This document shows positions 22,661 through 34,512 of a stretch of DNA of 64,000 bases, in pieces (the first letter of the stretch is position 1; the number at the start of each line of letters is the position of its first letter). Location of the stretch: positions 31,390,032 to 31,454,031 of the forward strand of contig OY821518.1 in the NCBI GenBank assembly GCA_963682025.1, read 5' to 3'. A program made the position numbers and the translations under genes. Under the pieces are notes generated by a model that was not told where the DNA came from, made no database searches, and worked only from the letters and a program-made list of their open reading frames with translations. Origin of the DNA: Cordilura impudica. Lineage: Eukaryota; Arthropoda; Insecta; Diptera; Scathophagidae.

Positions 22661-23399
22661 TGTATATAGATTTAATTGGCCATCCACTGTGCTAGGGTAT
22701 AATGAGTTTATGCTAATGTCTGTCATAACCAATTCCCACCATTTATCATTTGCTGATTCGATCCTTGCAATAATTGTAATTTTCTAATATTCAATTTAAT
22801 AAATTTGTTACTTCCCATTGGGGTCTTGTTACAATTTCGGTTTTGCTTAAAACTCTTATCTGGCCATGCCATTCAAAGCAGAAAGTAGAATTTAAACATA
22901 AACAAATAGCGCGAAAATGTTGCATTTGTATTGTAAGACCAACCAACTGATTCCAAAAACAAGAAGGGAAGGAAAAGCAAATGTGTTCACATACCATACA
23001 TGAACTTACCCTTAGTGTATTGATGGCCTGCTGCTGTTACTACAATTGCTGTTGGATTGTAAAAAGAATTTACGCGCGCGCACACACACTCATTACAGGT
23101 AAACAAAACAAATACGAACAAGAATAAATAGGAATTTTAAAGGGCTTCTGTTGAATTTGCAGTGAGAATTGAATAAGGAACATAGAAATAAATTACATCA
23201 ATACATACCACTACAAGCTGACGATCATAAATTCCTACCCCTAATTTCGTTTCTGCTATTAATACAAATATACATTTGCCGAATCATACAGCAAGAATAC
23301 AACAATAACACGCACTCTGACACACAGTAGGTAGGCAAAAGGATATTCTACAGGCAAGCGGGACTAACTGGCGGCGGTTTAACATTTGTTTGTAGGACA
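22661..23399. other. Intergenic sequence upstream of the BEN gene
   Basis: No transposon signature was recognised. A short (CA)n/(GC)n run lies at 23075-23090. Probably host sequence, possibly regulatory. Confidence 0.4.
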
Positions 23400-23588
23400 T
23401 TATCTAAGAAATTTTGTATGCAGTAGTTAGCAGAACGTCTTACAGTGCAGTTGTTTTCAAGCGGTTGTGTGTTGTTCAATATAAAAATTTATTCTGGTTT
23501 GAATTAATTTTTTTTAACGGAAAAACGGTTACTGGATCTTTTTTCTATTGCAAGAATTTGTTTATTACTGTATAAAAAAAAATTAACT
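23400..23588 (+). promoter_or_regulatory. Candidate 5' UTR and core promoter of the BEN gene
   Basis: Sequence before the short first exon resembles fly 5' UTRs: low complexity, with AACGGAAAAACGG close to the start codon. No clear TATA box or initiator could be fixed, so the transcription start is unknown. Confidence 0.3.
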
Positions 23589-23603
23589 ATGGAGTCGAAA
23601 TTG
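23589..23603 (+). CDS. insv: BEN-domain gene, putative first coding exon
   Basis: Five codons (ATG GAG TCG AAA TTG) followed at once by a consensus donor GTAAGT at 23604. The phase is 0. The acceptor before the BEN exon (34511-34512) is also in phase 0 and reads open through four further codons to the methionine at 34525, so the two join without a break. The link over 10.9 kb is inference; a downstream start at 34525 would give the same BEN domain. Confidence 0.55.
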
Positions 23604-24074
23604 GTAAGTAGTTGTTCATTTTGTTATATAATTTTTAGAAGATTTTGAATTAAGGAGAGTCGTTTCTGAATTAAATTCTCATAACAATGGGATTTGTTAA
23701 TGATTCCAAATTCTAAGCATCGAAACACTTTTCTAATAGGAAAGTTCTCCAATGTATTCTATTTTAAAATATTGGTCGAGAAAACTTAAGAAATTTGCTT
23801 TCTGTTTCCCAATAGAATAGTTCTAAAATATTTTCTTGTAGAAAATCTCTGATACTGGGAAAATTTTTCGTTAAGAAAAAATCAAGATTTGGAAACGATT
23901 GCCTTGTAAATTGCGTCAAATCAGTCGATCTATTGTATAGGTTAATTCTTAGATTCTGATACAAGATAAATATTTTCAGATTCCTATACAAAGTTTACAT
24001 ATATAATTGGATCATAAAATTTAAAGTTCTATTATTTATTTAAAAATTGTATGTTTTATTTATTTTAAAAAGAA

Positions 24075-24845
24075 ACAAGTAAGAAAATTATAGTCGGTCT
24101 AGACCGACTATACGATACCCTATACCATGCGTTTAGAAACCCTATCTCTTAGGCCCAACTAACTGGACATAGAAAATAAGCAAAAACCAAATTTGAGTGG
24201 AATTTTTTTGGCTGCAGATATGAAAAAGTTCATATCGGATGCTATATCTATATAGGGACTAGGTCCAAAAATGTACCGATCCTGATTATGTTTGGTAAAG
24301 TCTCTTGTATTTTGCAAAAATATATACAAACAAAATTTGAGAAGAATCAGTGCAATATTTTTGTTTTTTAATAGATTTAAGTGAAAATGGGGAAGCAGCT
24401 CTATATGGGGCCAAAGGGATCATTTTTGGACTACTCATTAATGGATGTAATGAACGCATATAAACCGAATTTGAGTAAGATCTATATGACATTTTGGATC
24501 TTATGACAATTTATGTCGATTTCATAGGGGTAATTTGTATGGGGGCTAGGTCTGAACATGGACCGATTCTCACCAATTTCAATAGCGTTCATCCCATGGC
24601 CCATAAAAGCTTATATAACAAATTTCACCAAAATATATTCATATTTGCGACCTGCAGTTTGATTACAAGGTTTACATGGACACACAGACGGACGGACGGA
24701 CGGACGGACATTGTTAAATCAACTCAGAAAGTGATTCTGATTCGATCGGTATAATTAAAGATGGGTCTATGTCAAATATTTTTGGTTGTTACAAACAGGA
24801 GCACAAAGTCATTATACCCAAACCACATAGTGGTATAGGGTATAA
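24075..24845 (+). repeat. Mini-me/DINE-1-like family A, complete copy (forward arm of an inverted pair)
   Basis: Left: ACAAGTAAGAAAATTATAG and the palindrome AGTCGGTCTAGACCGACT. Right: (GGAC)n at about 24685-24710, then ACCACATAGTGGTATAGGGTATA. No coding capacity; the short frames are shadows shared by all copies. Confidence 0.85.
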
Positions 24846-24901
24846 AAATATTAGCATAAAATAGTTACGTAGGGCGTAAGGCGTATTTTCATAATTTTTT
24901 T

Positions 24902-25695
24902 TTATACCCTATACCACTATGTGGTTTGGGTATGTATAATGACTTTGTGCTGCTGTTTGTAACAACCAAAAATATTTGACCTACACCCATCTTTAATTAT
25001 ACCGATCGAATCAGAATCACTATCTGATTCGATTTAACGATGTCCGTCCATCCGTCCGTCCGTCTGTGTGTCCATGTAAAGCTTGTAATCAAACTGCAGG
25101 TCGCAAATATGAATATATTTTGATGAAATTTGGTAGTTGATCTTTTATCGGCCATGGGATGAACGCTATTGAAATTGGTGAGAATCGGTCCATGTTCATA
25201 CCTAGCCCCCATACAAATGACCCCTATGAAATCAACATATATTGCCATAAGATCCAAATTATCATACAAATCTTAGTCAAATTGGGTTTGTATGTATATA
25301 TTACATCCATTAATCAGTAGTCCAAAAATGATCCCTATTGGACAACTCTTAGTCATAGGCCCCATATAGAGCTGCTTCCCGATCTTCACTGAAAAAACAA
25401 AAATATTGCACTGATTCTTCTCAAATTATGTTTGTATATATTTTTGCAAAATACAAGAGACTTTACCAAACATGGTCAGGATCGGTCCTTTTTTGGGCCT
25501 AGTCCCCATATAGATATAGCATCCGATATGAACTTTTTCATATCTGCAGCCAAAAAAATTAATTAAATCCCACTCACATTTGGTTTATGCTTATTTTCTA
25601 TATCCAGTTAGTTGGGCCTGAGAGATAGGTTCTCTAAACGTATGGTATAGGGTATCGTATAGTCGGTCTAGACCGACTATAATTTTCTTACTTGT
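24902..25695 (-). repeat. Mini-me/DINE-1-like family A, complete copy (reverse arm)
   Basis: Reverse complement of the preceding copy with about 10% differences by eye. It is separated from it by only 56 bp, with the two right ends facing each other. Confidence 0.85.
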
Positions 25696-25849
25696 TTTTT
25701 TTTTTTTTTTTGAAGTTATGAATAATGTTGGATTATTTATTTCATATAAATATTATCGTATAACATTTAAAGTATCTTTGAAAAATTTTTTAATAAAAAA
25801 TTTTAATAAATACGCCCGTGACAGCGAATCTCCGGAGGCGCCTCGAAAA

Positions 25850-26160
25850 AAAGTTGTTTTGTGGTGAACATCATAACTCGTTACCGGATCATGTGAAATT
25901 AAAAAATCTAAATGCGTTTAAAAGCTGGCATGTTGCCCGAGGTAATCACGAAGAATTTAAAAAATATTTTTTTTATTTTTGGCAGCATTTTGAAGTGAAA
26001 AACACGTTTTTTGCTATTTTGCTAAAAAATGGGAAAAAATGGTAAAAGAAAAATAAAAAAAACTCTTCGTGCTTACCTGGTGAATTATGTGTCAAAATAA
26101 GGTATAAAAATTCAAAATAATCTGTCAAGTAGATTTTGAGTTATGATGTTCACAGACTTC
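25850..26160. repeat. Imperfect foldback, about 310 bp
   Basis: GTGAACATCATAACTC near 25863 pairs with GAGTTATGATGTTCAC at 26138-26153. Inner parts also pair (GGTAATCACGAAGAA with CTCTTCGTGCTTACC). Confidence 0.65.
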
Positions 26161-26469
26161 AAACATGTTGTTTGCGGGAAAATCGATTTAAAGTTTTTTT
26201 AAAAACTGATTTATATGCGATATAACGTATGAGGCCGGTTGTTTGAAACGCTGCTGTATCTTCGTTAGTTTTGTTTGCTCCAATTTAATTGAAATTTTGA
26301 CACAACACTCTCGACATGTTGTACATTCAAAAAAAAAAAAAAAATAAATAAAAAAAATAAAAAAAATCAAAAAAAAGGTTTTAAATCTTCCCCCCCGCCC
26401 CCTTTAACTCCAGAAAAAAATAACAAAGCCTAAAAGTATTAACTTTTATGCTGTTGACAAAACAATGGA

Positions 26470-27250
26470 AACGTTTACAATACAATAATTGAAAATTATC
26501 CCTCTATTTTTGGTTTCAATAATGTTTCACTACGCTGAGGCATGTAGTCAATTAAATTTTAGAAGCAGTTAGCCTCTATGAGACCTGTCTTGCTTGTGCA
26601 ATTTCGTGTCAATAGATTTCCCATAGATTTTCTATGGGATCGACATCTGGCCATTCCAAAACACTAACTGTCTTAAATTGTAGCCATTCGGTTACAACTT
26701 TGGAGGTGTGTTTTGGGTCATTGTCATGTTGGAATTTCTAGACAAGGGGAATATTTAACTCCGCGTATGAAGTTAACTTAGAGTAACGTTTATTATATGA
26801 TTTGGCCCGAAAAACGAACCGCCCAACTTAACAGTTTTTTTTTCCTTTGCTTCTCGTACAAACGTTCTTCCATCATGGCCTCTTTAATTAAACTTGGACG
26901 TGTCTGAAAAGAGAACAGTATTCCAAATTCGTCTTGAAGAGTTCAAGCGTTCTTTAGGAAAATTTATGTGGTTTCTTCACAGGACGATAACAACCAAGAT
27001 CGGCCTTCAGCACATATTTTTAGTTTCACATTGTGAATGACCTCTTTAGGTAGGATTTTTGAACATTATTTAAACTCTTGCTATTAAATTATCCTGACAT
27101 TGACTCATTTTACGTGGCCTGCACCTAAATGTTGAGTCGTTATCGTACATCTTTCACGAATTTCTTGAATTTATTCAAGGAATCTTTCTCACAAAATTTT
27201 CTTATACTTCAGACCAGCAGTAATTCATCTATCAATCTGGATTTTAACGA
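26470..27250 (-). pseudogene. Tc1-like transposase, heavily decayed
   Basis: Minus-strand translation gives [15 protein letters not shown], the Tc1 C-terminal DDE signature, at about 26660-26612. Weaker Tc1-like segments lie up to 27250. Many stops and shifts. A homopolymer-rich stretch (poly-A near 26329-26380, poly-C at 26390) borders it on the left. Confidence 0.65.
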
Positions 27251-27331
27251 TTTACAAAACTTTTATCTGGCCATTATTTTATAATAATAATTATAAGATT
27301 AAAACATTGAAAAATAAAATTGTATTTAATA

Positions 27332-27690
27332 ATCTAACCCATAAAAACAAAGTTTTTATTAAATCTCTTTCTTGTCTTATGCTTATGGGTTTTGAATATC
27401 TCCGTGATTGCGCGTGACTATCTCATAATTAATCTTTGGCCACAACAATGGACGAAGTTTCATTTCGATCGGATGAGGGGAAGTGAGGTTTTAATCTCTT
27501 CGTGACTGTGTGTGACTATCTCAAAATTAATTTTTGACCACAACAAGTCTATGGACAAAGTTTCAGATCGATCGGATGAGGGGAAGTGAGGTTTTAATCT
27601 CTTCGTGACTGTGCGTAACTATGCGTGACTGTGCGTGACTATGTCAAAGTTAATATTTTTGATGTGTATGCATCTATGGGGGGGTAAAAT
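27332..27690 (+). repeat. Dispersed repeat family C
   Basis: TAATCTAACCCATAAAAAC, then two tandem segments with CGTGACTGTGCGTGACTATC and a GATCGATCGGATGAGGGGAAG motif. Shared with 42250-42610 and in part with 11346-11500. Confidence 0.7.
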
Positions 27691-27759
27691 CCAATTTCAC
27701 AATACAATCACAAAAACAGCGTAAGGGAAAATCGGTGTGTGGTATATGTAAGTGTATTG

Positions 27760-28110
27760 GTGTATTCAGTAAGCAGAACTGCCGAGTTCGCTGTCTGTTT
27801 AGCAAAATCACAAATCTTTTTCGTTAATTTTAAATATTCAAGCTATTTACCGCTAGGTGTGCTGTGAGTTTAACATGTTCACAAACTTACAGAGTTGTTT
27901 TTTTTTTATTTTGATTGCAACTATATATTTGCTATTGACAGAACTTTTTTAGTAAGCAGAACCGCCGAGTTCGCCGTCTGTTTAGCAAAATTACAAATCT
28001 TTTTCGTTAATTTTAAATATTCAATTGTACATTTGCTATTGACAGAACTTTTTTTAGTAAGCAGAACCGCTAGGTGTGCTGTGAGTTTAAAAAGCTAAAA
28101 ACTCGTACTA
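27760..28110 (+). repeat. Direct repeats of about 190 bp
   Basis: AGTAAGCAGAAC, GAGTTCGC and CTGTTTAGCAAAAT blocks occur at 27768-27830 and again at 27952-28020. CGCTAGGTGTGCTGTGAGTTT occurs at 27851 and 28067. No coding sense. Confidence 0.7.
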
Positions 28111-29175
28111 GGAAAACTTTGAAGAAGTCAAAAATAAACTTAGGTGTCTTTTTTAATTGCTATACCTTTTCCAATTGTATTTCAGAAAACATCAATTGAA
28201 TTTCAGAAAGTATCAATTTGTTTCAGAAAACTTTAATTGAATTTGTATTTGTTTCCGATGTATTGTACCCACTGTATATCAGAAATTTTTTAAAAACATT
28301 TTTTTTTTTTTTTTGGGTAGAAAAAATCTTTTACGTTGAGAAAGTTTTTCGTATTGAATTTTTTTTTTTATATATTAAATTATTTGGTTCTGGAGAAAAA
28401 CGACTTTGAAGTTAACAAGTTGGTTTTGATGCGCCTGAACGCTTTTATGGCTTGAAACTCATTACTCGGAGTTTTCTGGATCGCTGATTACGAATCTGGT
28501 ATTAGATTTTAAAAATTCCAAATGGCGGATCTAATATGGCGGACTATTTTTGTTTGTTTTATTAAAAACATCGGATATATATATATATTATAATCATTCA
28601 TCTTAATTTTTTGAATTTTAAAAATTCGACTTTAAATTCATAATCAGCGATCGCAAAAACCTTTGAGTAACGATTTTAAAACAAATCTGATCAATTAAAA
28701 AAAAACTAATTCGCCATATTGGATCTGCCATTTTGCATTTTTTATGACAAAACTAATGCAGTGGTTTGCTGCATTAGAAAGAGCGTGTTGTCTGCTATAA
28801 GAATCACTAAATTATTTTTCTCATATTCTGTGAAATTTAAAAAAAAAAAATATTCTCAGATTCGTGGACTATTTTTCGCATTTTCACGTAGAAAATGATT
28901 AAATAATGTGTACTAATCTACTTTACGTAAATGCTGAAAGTTTCAGAGGTCTAACTTTTTGGGAAATTGCTACAAACTCAACCACAAAAATCCGCCTTCA
29001 GATCATCCGCGAGAAATGATGATCAAATCGTGTAGAAAGAAAATGATTATATTGCATTTTTCACTTTAGGTAAATGTTGAAAGCATGTTTTCTAAAATTT
29101 TGTTTAAATTGTTTTTCTGATATACTGAAAGTTTCAGAGCTAGCTATTCGGTAAGTTGGAGGAAGTTCAATTAAA
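28111..29175. other. Intronic stretch with divergent dyad
   Basis: No gene. Segments containing ATCGCTGATTACGAATCTGG, ATGGCGGATCTAATATGGCGG (about 28480-28545) recur as degenerate reverse complements at 28620-28735. Confidence 0.45.
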
Positions 29176-29177
29176 AC

Positions 29178-29900
29178 AAGTAAGAAAATTATAGTCGGTC
29201 GAGACCGACTATATGATACCCTATACCATGCGTTTAGAGACCGTATCTCTTAGGCCCAACTAACTGGATATAGAAAATAAGCATAAACCAAACTTGAGTG
29301 GGATTTAATTAATTTTTTTTTGGCTGCAGTTATGAAAAATTTCATATCGGATGCTATATCTATATGGGGACTAGGCCCAAAAATGGAATGATCCTGACTA
29401 TGTTTGGTAAAGTCTCTTGTATTTTGCAAAAATATATACAAAAAAAATTTGAAAAGAATCCGTGCAATATTTTTGTTTTTTGATAGATTTAAGTGAAAAT
29501 CGGGAAGCAGCTCTATATGGGGCCTATGACTACCCAATTTGAGGAAGATCTATATGAAAATTTGGATCTTATGGCAATTTAATAGGGGTCATTTGTATGG
29601 GGGCTAGGTCTGAACATGGACCGCTTCTCACCAGTTTCAATAGCATTCATCCTATGGCCAATGAAAGCTTACATACCAAATTTCATCAAAATATATTCAG
29701 ATATGCGACCTGCAGTTTGATTACAAGGTTTACATGGAACACAGACGGACGGACACACGGACGGACATCTTTAAATCGAATCAGTTAGTGATTCTGATTC
29801 GATCGGAATAATTAAAGATGGGTCTAGGTCAAATATTTTTGGTAGTTACAAACAGCAGCACAAAGTCATTATACCCAAGCCACATAGTGGTATAGGGTAT
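29178..29900 (+). repeat. Mini-me/DINE-1-like family A, first of a tandem pair
   Basis: Both ends present (ACAAGTAAGAAAATTATAG; CACATAGTGGTATAGGGTATA). The next copy begins in the following base. Confidence 0.85.
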
Positions 29901-30650
29901 AATTATAGTCGGTCTAGACCGACTATACGATACCCTATACCATGCGTTTAGAGACCCTATCTCTCAGGCCCAACTAACTGGATATGGAAAATAAGCATAA
30001 ACCAAATTTGAGTGGGATTTTTATTAATTTTTTCGGCTGCAGATATGAAAAAGTTCATATCGGATGCTATATCTATATGGGGACTAGACCCAAAAATGGA
30101 CCAATCCTGACCATGTTTGGTAAAGTCTCTTGTATTTTGCAAGACTATATACAAACAAAATTTGAGAAGTATCAGTGCAATATTTTTGTGAAGATCGGGA
30201 AGCAGCTCTATATGGGGCCTATGACTAAGAGTTATCCAATAGGGATCATTTTTGGACTACTGATTAATGGATGTAATATATACATAGAAACCCAATTTGA
30301 CTAAGATTTATATGATAATTTGGATCTTATGGCAATATATCTTGATTTCGTAGGGGTCATTTGTATGGGGGCTCGGTCTGAACATGGACCGATTCTCACC
30401 AATTTCAATAGCATTCATCCCATGGCCGATAAAAGATCAAATACCAAATTTCATCAAAATATATTCATATTTGCGACCTGCAGTTTGATTACAAGCTTTA
30501 CATGGACACACAGACGGACGGACTGACGGACGGACGGACATCGTTAAATCGAATCAGATAGTGATTCTGATTCGATCGGTATAATTAAAGATGTTACAAA
30601 CAGCAGCACAAAGTCATTATACCCAAACCACATAGTGGTATAGGGTATAA
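29901..30650 (+). repeat. Mini-me/DINE-1-like family A, second of a tandem pair
   Basis: Starts directly at ATTATAGTCGGTCTAGACC without the ACAAGTAAG leader and ends at TAGTGGTATAGGGTATAA near 30649. The purine tract is at about 30513-30540. Confidence 0.85.
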
Positions 30651-30819
30651 AAATTCCCTTTTATGTTAACCGCGAGAAATAATGATCAAATTGTGTAGAA
30701 AATGTTTATATAATGTTTTCTCATCCACTTTAGGTAATTGACGTAAGCATATACAAATACTCGGTTTCTGAAAGTTTGTTTAAATTTATGTTCTGATATA
30801 CTATATTACTTAATGCATA

Positions 30820-32281
30820 TACACTTGTGTTCACATAATTAAGTCACTAGTATGCTACTCGACATTATTGTGAAAAATACGTAAACCCTTTTTTTAAATT
30901 CTAATATAATTTTTTTTATTATTCTTAAGTATATGTTAGCAATCAATTTACAGTGAAATTAAAAATTACAAAATTTTGGTTCTTTCCAAAAAAAAAAAAT
31001 AAAAAACTTGGAAATTAGCCAAAAAGAGCTGCTCACATAATTAAGTCATCTGAAAAAAATGGTTGAAATTGTAGAAATAAGTAATAAATTCTGTCGAGAG
31101 TCCCATTTTTTATTAGCTTACCTCAGTATTTAGCAGCATAACCTTTTTGCTTCAATACTGTGGAGCATCGCTTTGACATGCTAGCTACAAGAGAAGCGCA
31201 CTAACCTGGAGTGATTTTGTGCCACTCCTCTTGGATAACTTTCCATAACATGTCCTTATTTGCCGGTTTTCGTGCTGCAATGACTCGTGTTATTATGCCC
31301 CACAAGTTCTCGATAGGTTTTAAGTCGGGACTCTGCGGCGGCATTCCAGAAGCTTTATGGACTGTGTTGCCAACCACGACTTAACCACCTTCGAACAATG
31401 CTTCGGGTCATTGTCGTGTTGGAAAATCCACGCAAGCGGCAAATTGTCAGCATATTCGGTGGCCAAATTTTCCTTAAGTATATTCTTATACATTTCCCCA
31501 TTCATTATACCGTCAATCTTGACTATAGGACCCACACCGAATGCGGTAAAGCAACCCCACACCATGACTGATGAGCCACCGTGTTTCACAGTTTTTTTTG
31601 GTGTATTTTGGATCCAATTCCTTAAGTGGAGAACGTCGCACATATGGTCTACCATCATTTCCAAAAACATTAAACTTGGATTCGTCGCTCCAAACAATTA
31701 AATTCCAAAAAATTTGGCCTTTAGCAAGATGGTCAGTCGCAAATCGGAACCGCTTCTTAGTGTTCTTCAAGGAAATCAACGGTATCTTCCTGGCCATTCA
31801 TCCATGCAAATTGTTTTCTTGCAAACGTCGTCTTATGGTCTGCGACGAAACATTTACGCCATAATCCATTTACGTTTTAGCTCTGATTTGCGATGAAGTT
31901 AAAAAAAGGATCAGTTTTACTCAGGGTTGCAATGCGTCTGTCATCATTTAAAGTCGTTTTTCTCAATTATTGGCGCGGAATATTTTCAAAAGTTTAATAT
32001 TTTTTGTAATGCGTAATGGCATTTGTAATTTTACCACGAGAAAAGTTCAAAATCTCCACTACTTTTGCAACATTATTGTATCTTTGGCAACAATCCCATA
32101 TTATTTTCCGTTCAGCCGAATTCGAACTTTTTTGTTTACCCATAGAGTTTCAGCTGGTGTTATTTGTTTTTAATTTATTTGTTTTTAATTTATTTATTAT
32201 TTAAACCGCAAAAAAAATATTCAAAACACAAATTTGCTCACGATACGCGTGGTGACTTAATAATGCGAGCACAGCGCATAT
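30820..32281 (-). mobile_element. Tc1-like transposon with degenerate TIRs
   Basis: The left terminus CACTTGTGTTCACATAATTA followed by AGTCAC is matched, inverted, by GTGACTTAATAATGCGAGC near 32251-32270. TA dinucleotides flank both ends. About 1.46 kb with a broken transposase gene on the minus strand. Confidence 0.75.
31320..31900 (-). pseudogene. Tc1-like transposase, frameshifted
   Basis: The minus-strand frames 31797-31513 and 31697-31320 are parts of one DDE transposase. SDESKFNVFGNDGR gives the first catalytic Asp. VKHGGSSVMVWGCF and [12 protein letters not shown] give the second. Homology crosses between the frames near 31630. The third catalytic region is shifted out near 31350, and the N-terminal DNA-binding part is degraded beyond 31870. 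Confidence 0.85.
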
Positions 32282-32940
32282 GACTTTTTTTTTGATGTTT
32301 TTCGCATTTTTAAAATTTTGTTTAAATTTTTCCTGTGATATATCTATTTCGTATAGAAAACTTGCAGCTTCTCAGAGCTTGATTCATATTTTATTGTGCA
32401 GAAAAACAGTGCAGTGAAGATTGAAGGACATTTTTTTTATCATATTATTCTCAGATACTAAGACCATTTAATGCATAGAAAAATTGTTATATTCGGATCA
32501 AAAAATAATTATTAAAATCACTTCCGTCTTGTAAACCCCTACGTAAACTTCATATCGCAAATCGAACGATTTTTGATAACATTTAATACATTAGCTTTAA
32601 TCTAGAATTATCGCTATTGAATTTTGTGAAAATCAGTTTATTTTCAAATGCCTTCTCCAAATTTGGTTTGCATATGATTTTAGAACTTAATCGTATATGT
32701 GAATGAACTCATTAAATATGGTCTGATTAGGACAACTTTGAATCTGAGACGCTTTCCTGACACTCATGAGTTTCATATAATAAATATTTTTTAAACATTT
32801 ATCATGGGATAATTATCCGACTCCTTAAGCAAAATCTTAAATTTAAAGTCCATTTTTCGTATAGAAAAGAACATATTTTTGTTCAAAATCTGATATCCTG
32901 TATACTTTATGGTTTTAAATTCAAAAATTGTTGGCTTTGA
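32282..32940. other. Intronic interval without recognised features
   Basis: AT-rich, no coding or repeat signature that I could place. Confidence 0.4.
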
Positions 32941-32944
32941 AAAC

Positions 32945-33247
32945 AAAAGTGTTAAATTTGGCTATGCCGAACATTTTTTTTAGAGGTGTCTGCATATTTT
33001 TGGATATATCTTGGCACAATAATGCCCAATTTACCCTATTTTCAATAGCAACCTGCTCGAAATAATAACACACAATATTATCATAACTTTGCCCAGATAA
33101 ATGGTTTATTTTGTGAATGAGCTTGATTTCAAGGGACAGACGGACATCGCTATATTGACTCGAGTTTTTATAAGGCTAAGGAATATATATACTTTATGGG
33201 ATTGACAAACTAATATATACCCTGTGCTCAGTGGTGTGGAAGGTATA
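32945..33247 (+). repeat. Mini-me/DINE-1-like family B, array-less copy
   Basis: Left hairpin (AAATTTGGCTATGCCGAA) lies close to the right half (GACAGACGGAC, ATATACCCTGTGCTCAGTGGTG and the AGGTATA end). The whole internal array region is absent, in contrast to 13692-16268. Confidence 0.7.
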
Positions 33248-33429
33248 AAAAAATATATCTGATCCGAAGCTATTTTTTTTACTCAAAGATTTACTAAATT
33301 GCAGTAGTTGCTGTTTATGTCTTAAAATTACAGATTGTAAATTATCTGTGTAGATTTTCTTTTCATTAAAATTCGAATTAGTTTTTATTATCCATAAAGA
33401 GAAATCATAAAAAATCTGAAAAATAATAA

Positions 33430-34305
33430 GGGTTTTCACTCTTGGTAGTAAAGTACCCTTGTAACCCTTGTAAATGTTGAAGATGTAGTAAAATTACTAC
33501 TATTTACAACACCACAACAACAAAATGTATGAAATTGAAATTTACTACGCTGTGTTAAAAGTACAAGGGTAAAAGGTACATCTACAAGACTAAACATTTA
33601 CAAGACTGAAACAGCTGTTGTTTGTTGAGCTGTCAAAACAATTGTTTATCAAATGTATCAAAAAAATGAAAAGCCCCTTCTCCAGATGACCCGAGTCTGT
33701 ATAGGACAATTGCTAACTGGTACTCAATTGGAAATTGGTTGGTTAAATTCTGTATCTCCAGAAATCATAGACACCAGTGTATGAAACTCAATTCGACTAA
33801 CTCTCAGCATTTGCAAAAATCTGTTGTCATATAATTGGGTTTAGTGACCACTTTATTGATTTTGGAACCGAATTCCAAGCTCCGCCCGCGGCGGTACAAT
33901 TTAACTAAAATAATGTCATCAACTAATTCATCTAAAATGTGATCAATGGCATCATGTTCATATGTACATATATACAAAAGGAGAGTAGTTATATTTTTGT
34001 ATTGTTTTTATTATTGCAAGTAATACCGTACCTTCAACATCCAGAATCTCTGCAAATTCTATTTCGTCAACTGCATTTTGTTCTACAAAATTTATAATTT
34101 TTTCTTTTTCCGTAATTTTGGGCATTTTACTTATCTTCAAATTCTTGTTGATATTTTAAGTTTTCAAATTGATAAAAAAAAAACAAAGCAAAAAACAGCT
34201 GTTTCATTAGTTTACAATACACAACATGAAAGACGTTCACGCTTTGTAGTATAAAATCGTTGTGGATATAACAGGGTTGTAAATTTAACACCAAGAGTGA
34301 ATACC
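33430..34305 (-). mobile_element. PIF/Harbinger-type transposon remnant
   Basis: Termini GGGTTTTCACTCTTGGT (33430-33446) and the inverse of GGTATTCACTCTTGGTG (34289-34305) form TIRs. Minus-strand translation of the interior yields FPIEYQLAIVLYRLGSSGEGAF, typical of the N-terminal region of Harbinger transposases, with stops. An upstream minus frame (34140-33958) belongs to the same decayed gene. No clear 3-bp duplication is visible. Confidence 0.6.
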
Positions 34306-34512
34306 GCTACTGGTTTTTATTTAAGTAAAAAAAGAGAAAGTAACCAATGTATCACTTTTCATTCTCTCATATTGTTACGCTCTTCTCTTGTGTGCTCACT
34401 TACTTTTTATAATTTATCTCAGAATCGATATATAAATAAAATATTCTCAGCTCCCTATTACTTTGCACATGTCTTATTAAAAGTGTTTTATTTTTTTTTA
34501 TCACTCTTCTAG

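Larger units (their letters stand above)
23604..34512 (+). other. Intron of the BEN gene (10.9 kb)
   Basis: Runs from GTAAGT to a pyrimidine-rich TTATCACTCTTCTAG. It holds four A elements, a foldback, two Tc1-type copies, a B element, a PIF/Harbinger remnant and other repeats. No additional coding exon was recognised inside it. Confidence 0.5.

Noticed and set aside
24494..30526. Similar 60-100-codon frames at 24494-24754, 25269-24997, 29597-29788 and 30320-30526
   Set aside because: They are shadows of the same part of family A repeats and vary by shifts between copies.
33958..34140. 60-codon minus-strand frame as a host gene
   Set aside because: It lies between Harbinger-like TIRs and is part of that decayed element.
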